Shown here: positions 33,015 through 40,593 of the stretch, piece by piece
Numbering within the stretch: the first letter of the stretch is position 1
How the letters are laid out: every line of letters begins with the position of its first letter
DNA from: Haliotis asinina
Taxonomy: Eukaryota; Mollusca; Gastropoda; Lepetellida; Haliotidae
Direction of reading: 5' to 3'
Assembly: GCF_037392515.1 (NCBI RefSeq)
Contig: NC_090280.1
Span: 62,626,004-62,690,003 of the forward strand
Length of the DNA: 64,000 nt
Position numbers and translations under genes: made by a program
The notes under the pieces: generated by a model
Seen by the model: only the letters and a program-made list of their open reading frames with translations
Database searches by the model: none
What the model was told of the DNA's origin: nothing

Positions 33015-33095
33015 GCTTAACTTTGCTTAGCTTTAGCTTAGCTTTGCTTAGCTTTAGCTTAGCTTTGCTTAGCTTTAGCTTAACTTTGCTTAGCA
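33015..33095. repeat. 21-bp minisatellite (GCTTAGCTTTAGCTTAGCTTT-type)
   Basis: About four copies of a 21-bp period built from GCTTA and GCTTT words. It starts at the end of the ATPase gene and occupies the gap before the 184-aa gene. Read on the minus strand it would encode a Leu/Lys/Ser repeat. Confidence 0.85.
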
Positions 33096-33761
33096 TACTA
33101 TATAAGCCACGGGTTGGTCGGTTTTTAGTACGAGCTTAGCGTGTTTAGTTTCAGCGAGCTGTTTCTTCACCCGTTCCCGTTCTAATTTACTCATCACATC
33201 GTTCTCTCTCAAACTCTCCTCGAACGAATCCCTGTCCTTGCAGTGAAATAAGGCCACCCATCGCGTCTGCTCCCTGAGGTCTTTCAACACCGAGTTGAAC
33301 TTCTGCGTTAGCACCCAGACGCTGTGATTTGCATGCCGGCCGGAGAAGGCCAGGTACGATAGCATGTCTCTCTTTTTTGTTATCTCGCGATTAGCGCTGC
33401 AGTCGTCCAGTATAAACAGCGTCGGTTCCCCTTTAAATTTCTCGTGAAGAGCTTTCAACCAGTCCTGCAGGCGTGTTCCAGGGTCGATTTTGTGTACGTC
33501 CGGGTCCGTCATCACCCAAGGTCGCGCGTATGTTTTATTCATGCTCAGAGTAGGGCACATGATAACGATGTTATCGAACACATCCTTGTAGTAACCCTCC
33601 AACATATCCAACACGAAAACGGTCTTCCCACAGCCAGTCTGCCCGCATATGATAGCGCAGTGTGGGTCAGTGGGGAGGGGGAGACCCCCACACCCCCCAG
33701 AGGTTGGTAGTTTATTGGGGGGGTACCCCCCACTAGTAGATGGCTTGCACGAATCTCCCAT
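33090..33761 (-). CDS. ATP: Polinton packaging ATPase (FtsK/HerA-like)
   Basis: 223 aa, the usual size for Polinton and adeno/NCLDV-type genome-packaging ATPases. Walker A is GQTGCGKT at residues 40-47, Walker B is LFILDD at 115-120, and WVLTQ at 149-153 occupies the sensor position. Role by family: pumps the genome into the capsid. Residues 1-35 are a Gly/Pro-rich low-complexity leader encoded by GGGGG...CCCCC motifs. It follows the major capsid gene with a 29-nt overlap, consistent with co-transcription. Confidence 0.93.
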   Translation of the reverse strand: MGDSCKPSTSGGYPPNKLPTSGGCGGLPLPTDPHCAIICGQTGCGKTVFVLDMLEGYYKDVFDNIVIMCPTLSMNKTYARPWVMTDPDVHKIDPGTRLQDWLKALHEKFKGEPTLFILDDCSANREITKKRDMLSYLAFSGRHANHSVWVLTQKFNSVLKDLREQTRWVALFHCKDRDSFEESLRENDVMSKLERERVKKQLAETKHAKLVLKTDQPVAYIVC

Positions 33762-34989
33762 TGTCTATATTAAGTTGCGCGTCCATAATAACGTACAGAT
33801 ATAATTTCAACTTACCAGCGGTTTGAGCCTTCTTATTAATCTGGATGGTTATCCCTTCGCTGCCGTTATCTATACGGCGCCCGCTACCGTGCAGTTTATC
33901 ATCATCCGTGGATCGCATGTCCAACCATAGGGCATACTTGGTGGTCAGGTATTCACCGATCTGCACGGAGCCGAGGTCCAGGTCCTTTGTTATGTAATCC
34001 CCCACTGGTAGCTTTTTTATCTCATCCCACTGCTGGTGTGGCCTCATACCATGACTGAACAGCTGGTTGGGCACGCCCTCGATGGTAACTTCCACCTTTT
34101 CAATCTCGGGGTTGAAAAACTTCTCGCTGTCCCTCCGGAATGGATCATAATCCTCCACGGGGACGACCAGGATACCTTTCATCGATCGCGCCGGCACGTT
34201 CAGGTTGATATTCCACACAGTGTCGCTCTTATCTCGCACGACTGATCTATGCCTCAGTACGCGATCGTACAGGATAGCCATCTTCCCAGAGTACTGGCTT
34301 CGAACCTGCCTGGCCAGCTCCGGGCTAGTGACCATGTCGAACTCCAGAGAGATGTTGTCTATGGCATAACTGGCCTCATCACCGTTCGGCGTACGCACTA
34401 CTTTGCTATAGTCGTTAAACGTGAGCTCGTATTCGAGCCTATCACCCAGCGCGGCCTGGTAAAACGGCGCGTGTCCCGTGAGCAACTCGAAGTCGAGCGG
34501 CACGCAGAATCGATTTCCGTATGCTAGAGCGATGGCCTTTTCACCGTCCGATAGCTTGTCTTGCTGGTCTGTCGTGAAGACGTACCCTATACGCGCTCGG
34601 GTTGATTTACTGATACCCTGGTACACATCATTGACTCGTTCTCTCTCGCTTTTCCAGAGATCCTTGTAGCAGTGAAACACGTCGCTGTCGTCGATGCTCA
34701 GCACCTCGTTACCGCTGATCTTGACGGTCGTTTTCTTGATGATAGCTCGACCCACGTTCCGCACTAGCTCGCGTTTGTCGTTGTCGGAGGTCAACGTGAT
34801 ATTGAACGCCAGTCGAACAGTGCCTGGTACAATGAGGTCATTCTCACCAAGGTTTGGAAATCTAACCAGCAGAGTTTGGTTCTGGTCTATCTTGCTGGGA
34901 TTGTTGGTGATGGTCACCGACTGTCGCACGGCTCTGGCACCTAATGGCTCTCTCAATTTTCTGAAAGGATCTAATTTTCTACCGTACAT
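33733..34989 (-). CDS. MCP: Polinton major capsid protein (double jelly-roll, hexon-like)
   Basis: 418 aa, beta-rich throughout with few long helices. The stretch CVPLDFELLTGHAPFYQAAL followed by GDRLEYELTF resembles the PLxF ... alternating-strand pattern of double jelly-roll capsid proteins. VPGTVRLAFNITL, KKTTVKISGNEVLSIDDSD and the C-terminal GSGRRI region are features I associate with the Polinton major capsid. Role: main shell protein of a putative virion. It is transcribed leftward from a 33-bp A/T-rich divergent intergenic region shared with the rightward 389-aa gene, and overlaps the packaging ATPase by 29 nt. Fold assignment is by pattern, not by search. Confidence 0.82.
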   Translation of the reverse strand: MYGRKLDPFRKLREPLGARAVRQSVTITNNPSKIDQNQTLLVRFPNLGENDLIVPGTVRLAFNITLTSDNDKRELVRNVGRAIIKKTTVKISGNEVLSIDDSDVFHCYKDLWKSERERVNDVYQGISKSTRARIGYVFTTDQQDKLSDGEKAIALAYGNRFCVPLDFELLTGHAPFYQAALGDRLEYELTFNDYSKVVRTPNGDEASYAIDNISLEFDMVTSPELARQVRSQYSGKMAILYDRVLRHRSVVRDKSDTVWNINLNVPARSMKGILVVPVEDYDPFRRDSEKFFNPEIEKVEVTIEGVPNQLFSHGMRPHQQWDEIKKLPVGDYITKDLDLGSVQIGEYLTTKYALWLDMRSTDDDKLHGSGRRIDNGSEGITIQINKKAQTAGKLKLYLYVIMDAQLNIDNGRFVQAIY

Positions 34990-35022
34990 TGTTATATATA
35001 AATAAAATATATTTAAATACTA
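34990..35022. promoter_or_regulatory. Putative bidirectional A/T-rich promoter
   Basis: 33 bp of nearly pure A/T (TATATATAAATAAAATATAT) between divergent start codons of the major capsid gene and the rightward 389-aa gene. TATA-like words face both ways within 25 nt of each ATG. Confidence 0.55.
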
Positions 35023-36192
35023 ATGGATGAAGACATACCTATGGATGAGATGCCGGGCGCTAGTGCCCAGGCATCCGATGTGCAGGAGACCTCATTTACT
35101 AGTTCACCATTGAGCCAACAACTTTTAGAAACAACGGTAAATGATTATTACGAAGGATTAAAAAGTGATAAAAACTACGTTGAACCACAGGGTATATACC
35201 ATAAGAATTTTTTTATTGATAAAAAGGGTGTTCTACGTCTTAAGTCTGCCCCAAAGGTTGACCTCTTTAACAAGATCAATAAAAAACCACTGGCCTTGTC
35301 AACTCTAGCCAGCCGCAATGGTGGTGTTGAATTTATCATTGAACATCTAAACATGCCTGATTACGGTGGTGCAATACCTAAGACCGTTAAAGAAGATCTG
35401 CAAGCTACCAGATCCCACCTCACCACTATAGATGAAATGACGCCAGAGCGTGCTACAGAAGCCTCGGACAGCATAGAAAAACTGTTGAGCACCTACTGGG
35501 ACAAACCGTTACCGGGGTTTGACTTTCCGGTAAGGGAACTGTACGGCTTAGACGAAGCCGTGAAACGCGTGCGTGGAGAACTCGTGAACAACATGGGGAA
35601 ACTGAACGAAATCGACGAGCACATCGCTAGGGAAAAAACCAAACTCACCGAAACTGACGACGATGATATGAAGAATCGTATCAATGAACGACTACGCGAT
35701 TTAGAAGACGAGAGACGTACACGATTGGAAGCCGCTTCCTCGAATCGTGAACATCTTCGATCCCAGATCAGTCGCATTCGGGAAACAATCGATAGAATAC
35801 TGAACGAAGATACAACTTTAGCCAACAGGATTCGGATATTATTCCGGGAGCAAGGGATCACCATCGCCAGCATTCTGACTGCATTGGGTTTAATCATATC
35901 AACCCTGGTGGTGTCACTGGTGGGGGGTGCCCCCACACCCCCAAGTGCCGGCGGGGAAACTCCCAGCGGTGGTGGTGGTGTTAAAGACTGGATCAAAAAA
36001 CTCGGGGAAGGCCTAGCTAAACTGGCTGGTAAAGCCGCCGAAGCCCTTCCCGGCATCCTGGGTAGCATCGTCTCGTGGTTGTTGAGCGCTCTGTCTAAAA
36101 CTGCCATGTGGCTCAGTCAAAACCTGTGGGCAGCCATCGTCGCCGTGGCGGGTCTGGTGTACGTAGCGGCTAAGAAATCTTTAACCAAATAA
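35023..36192 (+). CDS. 389-aa coiled-coil / membrane-active Polinton protein
   Basis: Acidic N-terminus (1-30), globular part (about 40-185), long charged coiled coil (about 186-265, many E/K/R/D), then a hydrophobic segment (ITIASILTALGLIISTLVVS, about 281-300). A Gly/Pro linker follows, then an amphipathic part (DWIKKLGEGLAKLAGKAAEA) and hydrophobic helices to the end (VSWLLSALSKTAMWL, LWAAIVAVAGLVYVAA). This is a recurrent Polinton protein. The amphipathic, membrane-seeking C-terminal half suggests a virion membrane-penetration or scaffold role by analogy; this is inference. It overlaps the next gene tail to tail by 23 nt. Confidence 0.75.
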   Translation: MDEDIPMDEMPGASAQASDVQETSFTSSPLSQQLLETTVNDYYEGLKSDKNYVEPQGIYHKNFFIDKKGVLRLKSAPKVDLFNKINKKPLALSTLASRNGGVEFIIEHLNMPDYGGAIPKTVKEDLQATRSHLTTIDEMTPERATEASDSIEKLLSTYWDKPLPGFDFPVRELYGLDEAVKRVRGELVNNMGKLNEIDEHIAREKTKLTETDDDDMKNRINERLRDLEDERRTRLEAASSNREHLRSQISRIRETIDRILNEDTTLANRIRILFREQGITIASILTALGLIISTLVVSLVGGAPTPPSAGGETPSGGGGVKDWIKKLGEGLAKLAGKAAEALPGILGSIVSWLLSALSKTAMWLSQNLWAAIVAVAGLVYVAAKKSLTK

Positions 36193-37339
36193 GTCCCAAA
36201 GTTACCCCACCAACCACTAAGGCTGTTTTATTATCAATATGCTGCTGATAGGTGGTGGAAACCCCCCCACCCCCCGGGGGTACCTCCACATGAACTTTAG
36301 GCTCCGGAGGTGGCGCAACTATACCCGTTTCACGTGGTTGGGTATGTGGGATATGTGGGGTGTTAATATCGGGGTTGATACCCAACTTTTGGTCCGCCGT
36401 GGCTATGACTATTTTGTTGTTATAACCCACCACTTTTTTTATTCTCAGTTGCATATCACTCGGAGCCATGTACAACCCCACGCCGAACACGTAATTGACT
36501 TTCGATCTGGCGTATTCTAACACGTTTTGGTAACGGTCGATGGCCCGCGGGAGATCAACTGGAGAATTGATAGCATCCTCAACGTTGGAAACGAATTGTG
36601 TCTGAGCGTCGTAAGCAGTTCCCTTACCGAGGATGTTAGAACGCGTCATCGACTGCGCACCCAACAGCGCCCACACGTACGTTCGAATCGAGTCGTTCAA
36701 GCGTATTGTACCAGCACGAGTGAATCCTTTCGATGTTTTTGAGATCATTTTAGTCCAGGCTGTGGCTGCATCAGGATTGGTTTGTTTTATACAGCTGACA
36801 TGGATCTTTTCATTCGTTGTGGGGCCTGTAAATGTATGCCGGTTTGGGTTGTATGAACCATCTTTAGAACCGGCATAATATTTTCCGGACCTGTAGAAGT
36901 ACACGAGAACTATACCGAGACCATGGTTCACACCAGGAAGGCGAAAGTCTTTATTCGTTGGAATCTCAAACTCCCCACAAATACGTTCATAAGCGCGTCT
37001 ATCATAGGGGTTATTCGTCATACTCCACGCTTTATCTTGGGGAAGAGGAGCACTTATTTCCTTCAATATTCGTCTCGTTTGATAATAAATATGAAACAAA
37101 ACAACCGCCTTACTCAGTTCGTCTATACCATAGTCTGGTGTCACACCCGACCCTGTCGTCGCACACCACACAGCAAAGTTGAGTTGGTTCTGCCAAAACT
37201 GCATTGGGTTTTGATTCCAGTTTACCACCGCCTGCGCGTTATTAACGGACACGACATACTTTTCAAAGATATCAATAAAGGTTGTTTTAAACCCCGTACC
37301 ATCTGCATTCACCACGATTTTCAAGTGTGCTAAATCCAT
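36170..37339 (-). CDS. 389-aa conserved Polinton protein with C-terminal membrane anchor
   Basis: Recognised as a widespread Polinton protein type: QFWQNQLNFAVWCATTGSGV (about 47-66), YQTRRIL, YDRRAYERICGEF, LNDSIRTYVWALLGAQS, INSPVDLPRAIDRYQN and VFGVGLYMAPSDMQLRI. The C-terminal quarter is a Pro/Gly-rich linker followed by one membrane helix (TALVVGGVTLGLIWLKIS). Function is not established to my knowledge; a virion surface or membrane-linked role is possible. It is the only leftward gene in the right part of the element and is divergent from the minor capsid gene across a 29-bp A/T-only gap. Confidence 0.75.
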   Translation of the reverse strand: MDLAHLKIVVNADGTGFKTTFIDIFEKYVVSVNNAQAVVNWNQNPMQFWQNQLNFAVWCATTGSGVTPDYGIDELSKAVVLFHIYYQTRRILKEISAPLPQDKAWSMTNNPYDRRAYERICGEFEIPTNKDFRLPGVNHGLGIVLVYFYRSGKYYAGSKDGSYNPNRHTFTGPTTNEKIHVSCIKQTNPDAATAWTKMISKTSKGFTRAGTIRLNDSIRTYVWALLGAQSMTRSNILGKGTAYDAQTQFVSNVEDAINSPVDLPRAIDRYQNVLEYARSKVNYVFGVGLYMAPSDMQLRIKKVVGYNNKIVIATADQKLGINPDINTPHIPHTQPRETGIVAPPPEPKVHVEVPPGGGGVSTTYQQHIDNKTALVVGGVTLGLIWLKIS

Positions 37340-37368
37340 ATTATAATTTATAATTCATATATTATAAT
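37340..37368. promoter_or_regulatory. Putative bidirectional A/T-rich promoter
   Basis: A 29-bp, almost purely A/T gap between divergent ATGs, with TTATAAT immediately before both start codons (reading outward). Confidence 0.55.
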
Positions 37369-38022
37369 ATGTACATAACACTTCCAGGAATAACGAGCGG
37401 TGAGGCCGTTCAGCTGACGCACGCGATCGATAACACGTCAGGTCAACTCGAAGTCGCACTCTGCGATATCACCTACCTACCGCAATGGACTAACATCAAT
37501 ATCAGCAACAATAAGCTGTTCGTCAGTGGAACTCGCAGCCAGATAACTGACGGCTACTACAGCGTGTGCTCTCTAAACGACGAGGTCTTCAAACCCCTGG
37601 GAGCCGAACTCAAGATGAACGACTCAAACGGTACAGTGGTGTTAATAAACAACGGAAGAACCTCCTTGAGGCTCGGCCGACCATTAGCGAGGATACTCGG
37701 TATGTCTCCTGACGAGATAAAACCAACAACAACCGTCACAGGCACGAAGTTACCCGACCTAGTACCGTACCGAGAGCTATACATTCATCTCGGTCAGGTG
37801 AGCACAACGTATAACATTCAAGGAGGCCACCCTTCCACTATACTGAGAGCAGTGCCGGTGAAAACTGAGAAATTCAACGACGGTAGAACCGAGTCGTTTT
37901 CACCACGGCAGTATAAGAGATTAACCCAGGGCAACATACCTGAGCTGACAATATCGGTGTTAGATATAAATCATAATCCTGTAAATATAGGATACCTCAG
38001 CTTAACGCTTCACGTAACATGA
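37369..38022 (+). CDS. mCP: Polinton minor capsid protein (single jelly-roll, penton-like)
   Basis: 217 aa. The N-terminus MYITLPG...LTHAIDNTSGQLEVALCDITYLPQWTNI matches the pattern of Polinton minor capsid proteins (a short lead strand, then a strand pair with a Trp-containing motif). The C-terminal half has LYIHLGQV, ILRAVPV and PELTISVLDIN ... YLSLTLHV, typical of the closing jelly-roll strands. Role: pentameric vertex protein of the putative capsid. Its stop overlaps the next ATG as ATGA, so the two genes are coupled. Confidence 0.82.
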   Translation: MYITLPGITSGEAVQLTHAIDNTSGQLEVALCDITYLPQWTNINISNNKLFVSGTRSQITDGYYSVCSLNDEVFKPLGAELKMNDSNGTVVLINNGRTSLRLGRPLARILGMSPDEIKPTTTVTGTKLPDLVPYRELYIHLGQVSTTYNIQGGHPSTILRAVPVKTEKFNDGRTESFSPRQYKRLTQGNIPELTISVLDINHNPVNIGYLSLTLHVT

Positions 38023-38930
38023 CCAGCGCACAAGGACCCGGAGTGAAAAAATGCGTCAATATCGGGATCTCCGACCTCGGAGACACGCGTGGTTTCGACG
38101 CTCCCGGAGTAGATGGTAAATCGTATGCCTTGCAACTGAAAAACAACATTTACAAACGCGTTGAAGTCTCCTCCGGTGGAGCCCTAAGTGATATGATAGA
38201 TACCACAGGGGCAACAGCCAACACTAAGTACGCCCTCGTCAACACCGGTGATGACAACTGGAGAATATACCCATCATTCGGAGGTAAACTGTTCGACTTA
38301 GACGATGTTGAGAGCACTACCGTCGTCAAAAACAAACCATATATGCTCGTCTTCACCGAAGATGACAAGTGGGTGTTGTTACCCGATAACAAATGGTTTC
38401 TCAATATTAGACTCGTCTCCCCTTACGTGTTCACGGATAACAAAGACAACCACCTAAACAAAGTCGTAAACAATGGAACCCTGCTCGTGGCTTACGTCCC
38501 AACTCAGAGACGTAGTATAGTCGTCAGCCCAGTCAACACTATAGCAGCCCACATGCTATCGAGTAAACCGGCCATGCAAAACGTGAAATTGCAGTTGGTG
38601 TCTGAATTCGAAGGCGTGGTTAAGATACTAGAGAGTCTACCGGCAAACTCAACACTGTTCATCAAAGTCTACCTAGGGGAACCATCGGGGAATGATGTCG
38701 AGATCGTGAAGGGGATCAAACTCGGGTGGGTGAAACGACACCAGTTTCAAGTTTGCAACGTTTACGTGCGGGTGGGTGTCGACTCCAAGACCAGTCTGCA
38801 GGGGGTCAACGTGATCGTAGAAAACAAGATATCACTAATCAATATCTTCCTGCCTGACAACATACACTTCATGGGTATAAAGTTAACCCCTGAATTATTA
38901 TCAGAAAACCAGTTGGAAATTATATCATAA
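38019..38930 (+). CDS. 303-aa protein, larger of a tandem paralogue pair
   Basis: Function unknown. Beta-rich. The N-terminal motif ISDLGDTRGFDAPG ... NNIYKRVEV, the middle KWFLNIRLVSPY and the end LTPELLSENQLEIIS all recur in the next gene. The extra segment (about 50-125) has DDNWRIYPSFGGKLFDLDD and DDKWVLLPDNKW, like short carbohydrate-binding or fibre beta repeats. Directly downstream of the penton-like gene with an ATGA overlap, so a vertex-spike or fibre role is a reasonable guess, not shown. Confidence 0.65.
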   Translation: MTSAQGPGVKKCVNIGISDLGDTRGFDAPGVDGKSYALQLKNNIYKRVEVSSGGALSDMIDTTGATANTKYALVNTGDDNWRIYPSFGGKLFDLDDVESTTVVKNKPYMLVFTEDDKWVLLPDNKWFLNIRLVSPYVFTDNKDNHLNKVVNNGTLLVAYVPTQRRSIVVSPVNTIAAHMLSSKPAMQNVKLQLVSEFEGVVKILESLPANSTLFIKVYLGEPSGNDVEIVKGIKLGWVKRHQFQVCNVYVRVGVDSKTSLQGVNVIVENKISLINIFLPDNIHFMGIKLTPELLSENQLEIIS

Positions 38931-38940
38931 TAGTATAATA

Positions 38941-39630
38941 ATGACTAATCATCATCCCAACACTACACTTAACGACCTGGGAGATACAGAGGGATTCGAT
39001 CAGCCTGGTGAGGAAGATGAATTCTACATCCTACACTTCAAAGACAACGTGTACAGACGAGTGTCGTTATCAAACTTAAAAGAGCCTAGATGGTTGATCA
39101 ACTTAACATTAGCCTCACCTTATATCACACTAAAAGAAGATAATCTTATCACTAAGATTAGAAACAACGGTGACTGGATCGGGGAGTTCATTCCGGATGG
39201 TGGTGTAGCAGTCATAGTAGGGTTTGGTAATATAAAAAATAGGTTAAGGTCTGTTGGGTCAATCAATAAATTAACATTTAACACTAATATACCTTTCCCG
39301 GGCAGTATTGAGCTATCATACTACCCTTTAACAATCATCATAGAAGTCTTCTTTACGAGTGATGGCACCATGAGAGTAACCCAAATTTTACCCGGGTTGA
39401 TAATAAGATGGGATTACAAACACGAAGGTCAATATTGCCGTATTATTATACAACGAGGATACCAACCGGAACCTATAAAACACTTAACAAGCCTCAGTGG
39501 GGTTTCTATTGAAATAATAGGAGAGACTATTAAACTCTCACCTATTACCCTGACTATTGGTATAAACCTTCTAAGCCTTAAATACATTAAGAGAAAGTTA
39601 ACTGAAACCCAATTAAAATATCTTTCATAA
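38941..39630 (+). CDS. 229-aa protein, shorter paralogue of the 303-aa protein
   Basis: Shares LNDLGDTEGFDQPG ... DNVYRRVSL, RWLINLTLASPY, VEIVKG-like ITQILPG and the end KLTETQLKYLS with the upstream protein, but lacks the central ~75-aa segment. It is probably a tandem duplicate with a shorter middle. It begins 10 bp after the previous stop, and the gap is A/T-only (TAGTATAATA). More A/T-rich in codons than its partner. Function unknown. Confidence 0.65.
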   Translation: MTNHHPNTTLNDLGDTEGFDQPGEEDEFYILHFKDNVYRRVSLSNLKEPRWLINLTLASPYITLKEDNLITKIRNNGDWIGEFIPDGGVAVIVGFGNIKNRLRSVGSINKLTFNTNIPFPGSIELSYYPLTIIIEVFFTSDGTMRVTQILPGLIIRWDYKHEGQYCRIIIQRGYQPEPIKHLTSLSGVSIEIIGETIKLSPITLTIGINLLSLKYIKRKLTETQLKYLS

Positions 39631-39643
39631 TATATATTATAGG

Positions 39644-40261
39644 ATGGGTCTGTACCCAGTCGTAGAGGAAGTAGCTAAGACGCTGGAAACCGTAGATGGG
39701 TTCCGCTTGAGGCAGTTATGTGATATGAAACGTCAACTAGAACAAGACCGTGACACGCGGAAAGCACTATGTAAAAAATACAATAGAGCTTTCAATATCG
39801 TGGATGGGGCTGACACTACCCTTATGGCAACCAGCATGGGACTAGGGGCGGCAGGCGTTGGGTTGTTAACCACCATCGTGGCTGCACCTATAGTGTTAGG
39901 TATTGAAATAACGGCTGGGGTGACAGGGTTGGTAGGGTTGGCGCTTAAGTTAGTATCACGCAGACTTAATCGTAAGGCATTGAAACATGACGAGATCAGG
40001 GTTCTGGCCGAAGCAAAGCTGAACACAGTGAGTGAGCGAATTTCCACGGCACTCTCTGACAGTAAGATCTCAGAAGAGGAGTTTCGTTCAATCCTATCTG
40101 AACTCACAAAATATAACGGAATGAAACAAGATATTCGATCCAAGTCTCGTAAGTCTGCTATCAGCGAGGACGAGAAAAAAAAGTACATAGAACAGGGGAT
40201 ACAAAAAGCCCAGCAAGCCTTTATTATGAACACCAAAGAGATCGTAGGCGGTTCACGTTAA
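39644..40261 (+). CDS. 205-aa coiled-coil / transmembrane conserved Polinton protein
   Basis: A helical charged N-terminus (about 1-50, KRQLEQDRDTRKALCKKYNR) is followed by a Gly/Ala-rich hydrophobic hairpin (about 62-103, SMGLGAAGVGLLTTIVAAPI then a second span), then a charged helical C-terminal half (KHDEIRVLAEAKLNTVSERI, EEEFRSILSELTKYN). I recognise the layout as a common Polinton protein; function unknown, possibly membrane remodelling. The ATG is preceded by ATATATTATAGG. It is the last gene before the right terminal repeat. Confidence 0.7.
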   Translation: MGLYPVVEEVAKTLETVDGFRLRQLCDMKRQLEQDRDTRKALCKKYNRAFNIVDGADTTLMATSMGLGAAGVGLLTTIVAAPIVLGIEITAGVTGLVGLALKLVSRRLNRKALKHDEIRVLAEAKLNTVSERISTALSDSKISEEEFRSILSELTKYNGMKQDIRSKSRKSAISEDEKKKYIEQGIQKAQQAFIMNTKEIVGGSR

Positions 40262-40290
40262 ACTGTTTCATTGATATAAACATAACATAG

Positions 40291-40593
40291 GGGCGATAGC
40301 CGTAAGCGAGCCACCGATCCTATATGGTCAGTCAAAACTTACAACATAGATAAAGTGGATATGTACTACTTGAGGGATGGGCCGGGAAGGGGATTTGTAA
40401 GAGAAGAATTATTGATCGTACCGTACGGCACAGTGTTACCGCCTGCCAAGTCACGGTAAACGTGATGGCGTGGCTTTGTAGTAGGGGCAATAATAGCAAG
40501 AGCTAATAGTCCCACCAAAGCCTCATTTAGTAAATGAGGCTTTTTAGAGGGGTTTTTGAAAAGTGTTTTCGGACTATCATTCCCTATACTACT
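40291..40593. repeat. Polinton right terminal inverted repeat
   Basis: 303 bp, inverted copy of the left arm with about eight mismatches. Because the left arm overlaps the integrase gene, this arm carries a plus-strand duplicate of the integrase C-terminal coding stretch (about 40295-40459). That piece is a by-product of the arm and not a separate gene. Confidence 0.93.
40517..40543. other. Perfect hairpin in right terminal repeat
   Basis: Mirror copy of the left-arm hairpin: 13-bp arms around a single base, retained while nearby positions differ between the arms. Confidence 0.85.

Larger units (their letters stand above)
26019..40593. mobile_element. Polinton/Maverick element, looks whole
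   Basis: A 14,575-bp self-synthesising DNA transposon. The ends begin AGTAGTATAGGG and finish with its inverse, matching the AG...CT ends usual in Polintons. Terminal inverted repeats are 324 bp (left) and 303 bp (right). CCAGT lies immediately outside both ends (26014-26018 and 40594-40598), and the interrupted array unit resumes there. It encodes the hallmark set: protein-primed DNA polymerase B, retroviral-type integrase, FtsK/HerA-like packaging ATPase, major and minor capsid proteins and several conserved Polinton proteins. All main reading frames are open, and I see no clear break. The aligned arms differ at about eight positions, so the copy is probably young, though arm differences may predate insertion. 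No adenain-like protease was recognised. Most gene pairs overlap or are separated by only short, A/T-rich gaps. Confidence 0.95.

Noticed and set aside
32899-33096. 66-codon N-terminal extension of the 184-aa Polinton protein
   Set aside because: Much of it is encoded by a 21-bp DNA repeat; the shorter form starts after an A/T box like those of neighbouring genes. Left open as an alternative.
34036-34669. Plus-strand open frames opposite the major capsid, ATPase and polymerase genes
   Set aside because: Shadows of strong minus-strand genes with no family features of their own.
40295-40459. Second integrase gene on the plus strand
   Set aside because: It is only the part of the integrase tail included in the inverted repeat, lacking the catalytic core.
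40517-40550. Bacterial-style intrinsic terminator (hairpin plus T-run) in the terminal repeat
   Set aside because: The shape fits, but the setting is eukaryotic and the hairpin is mirrored in both arms; recorded only as a structural element.
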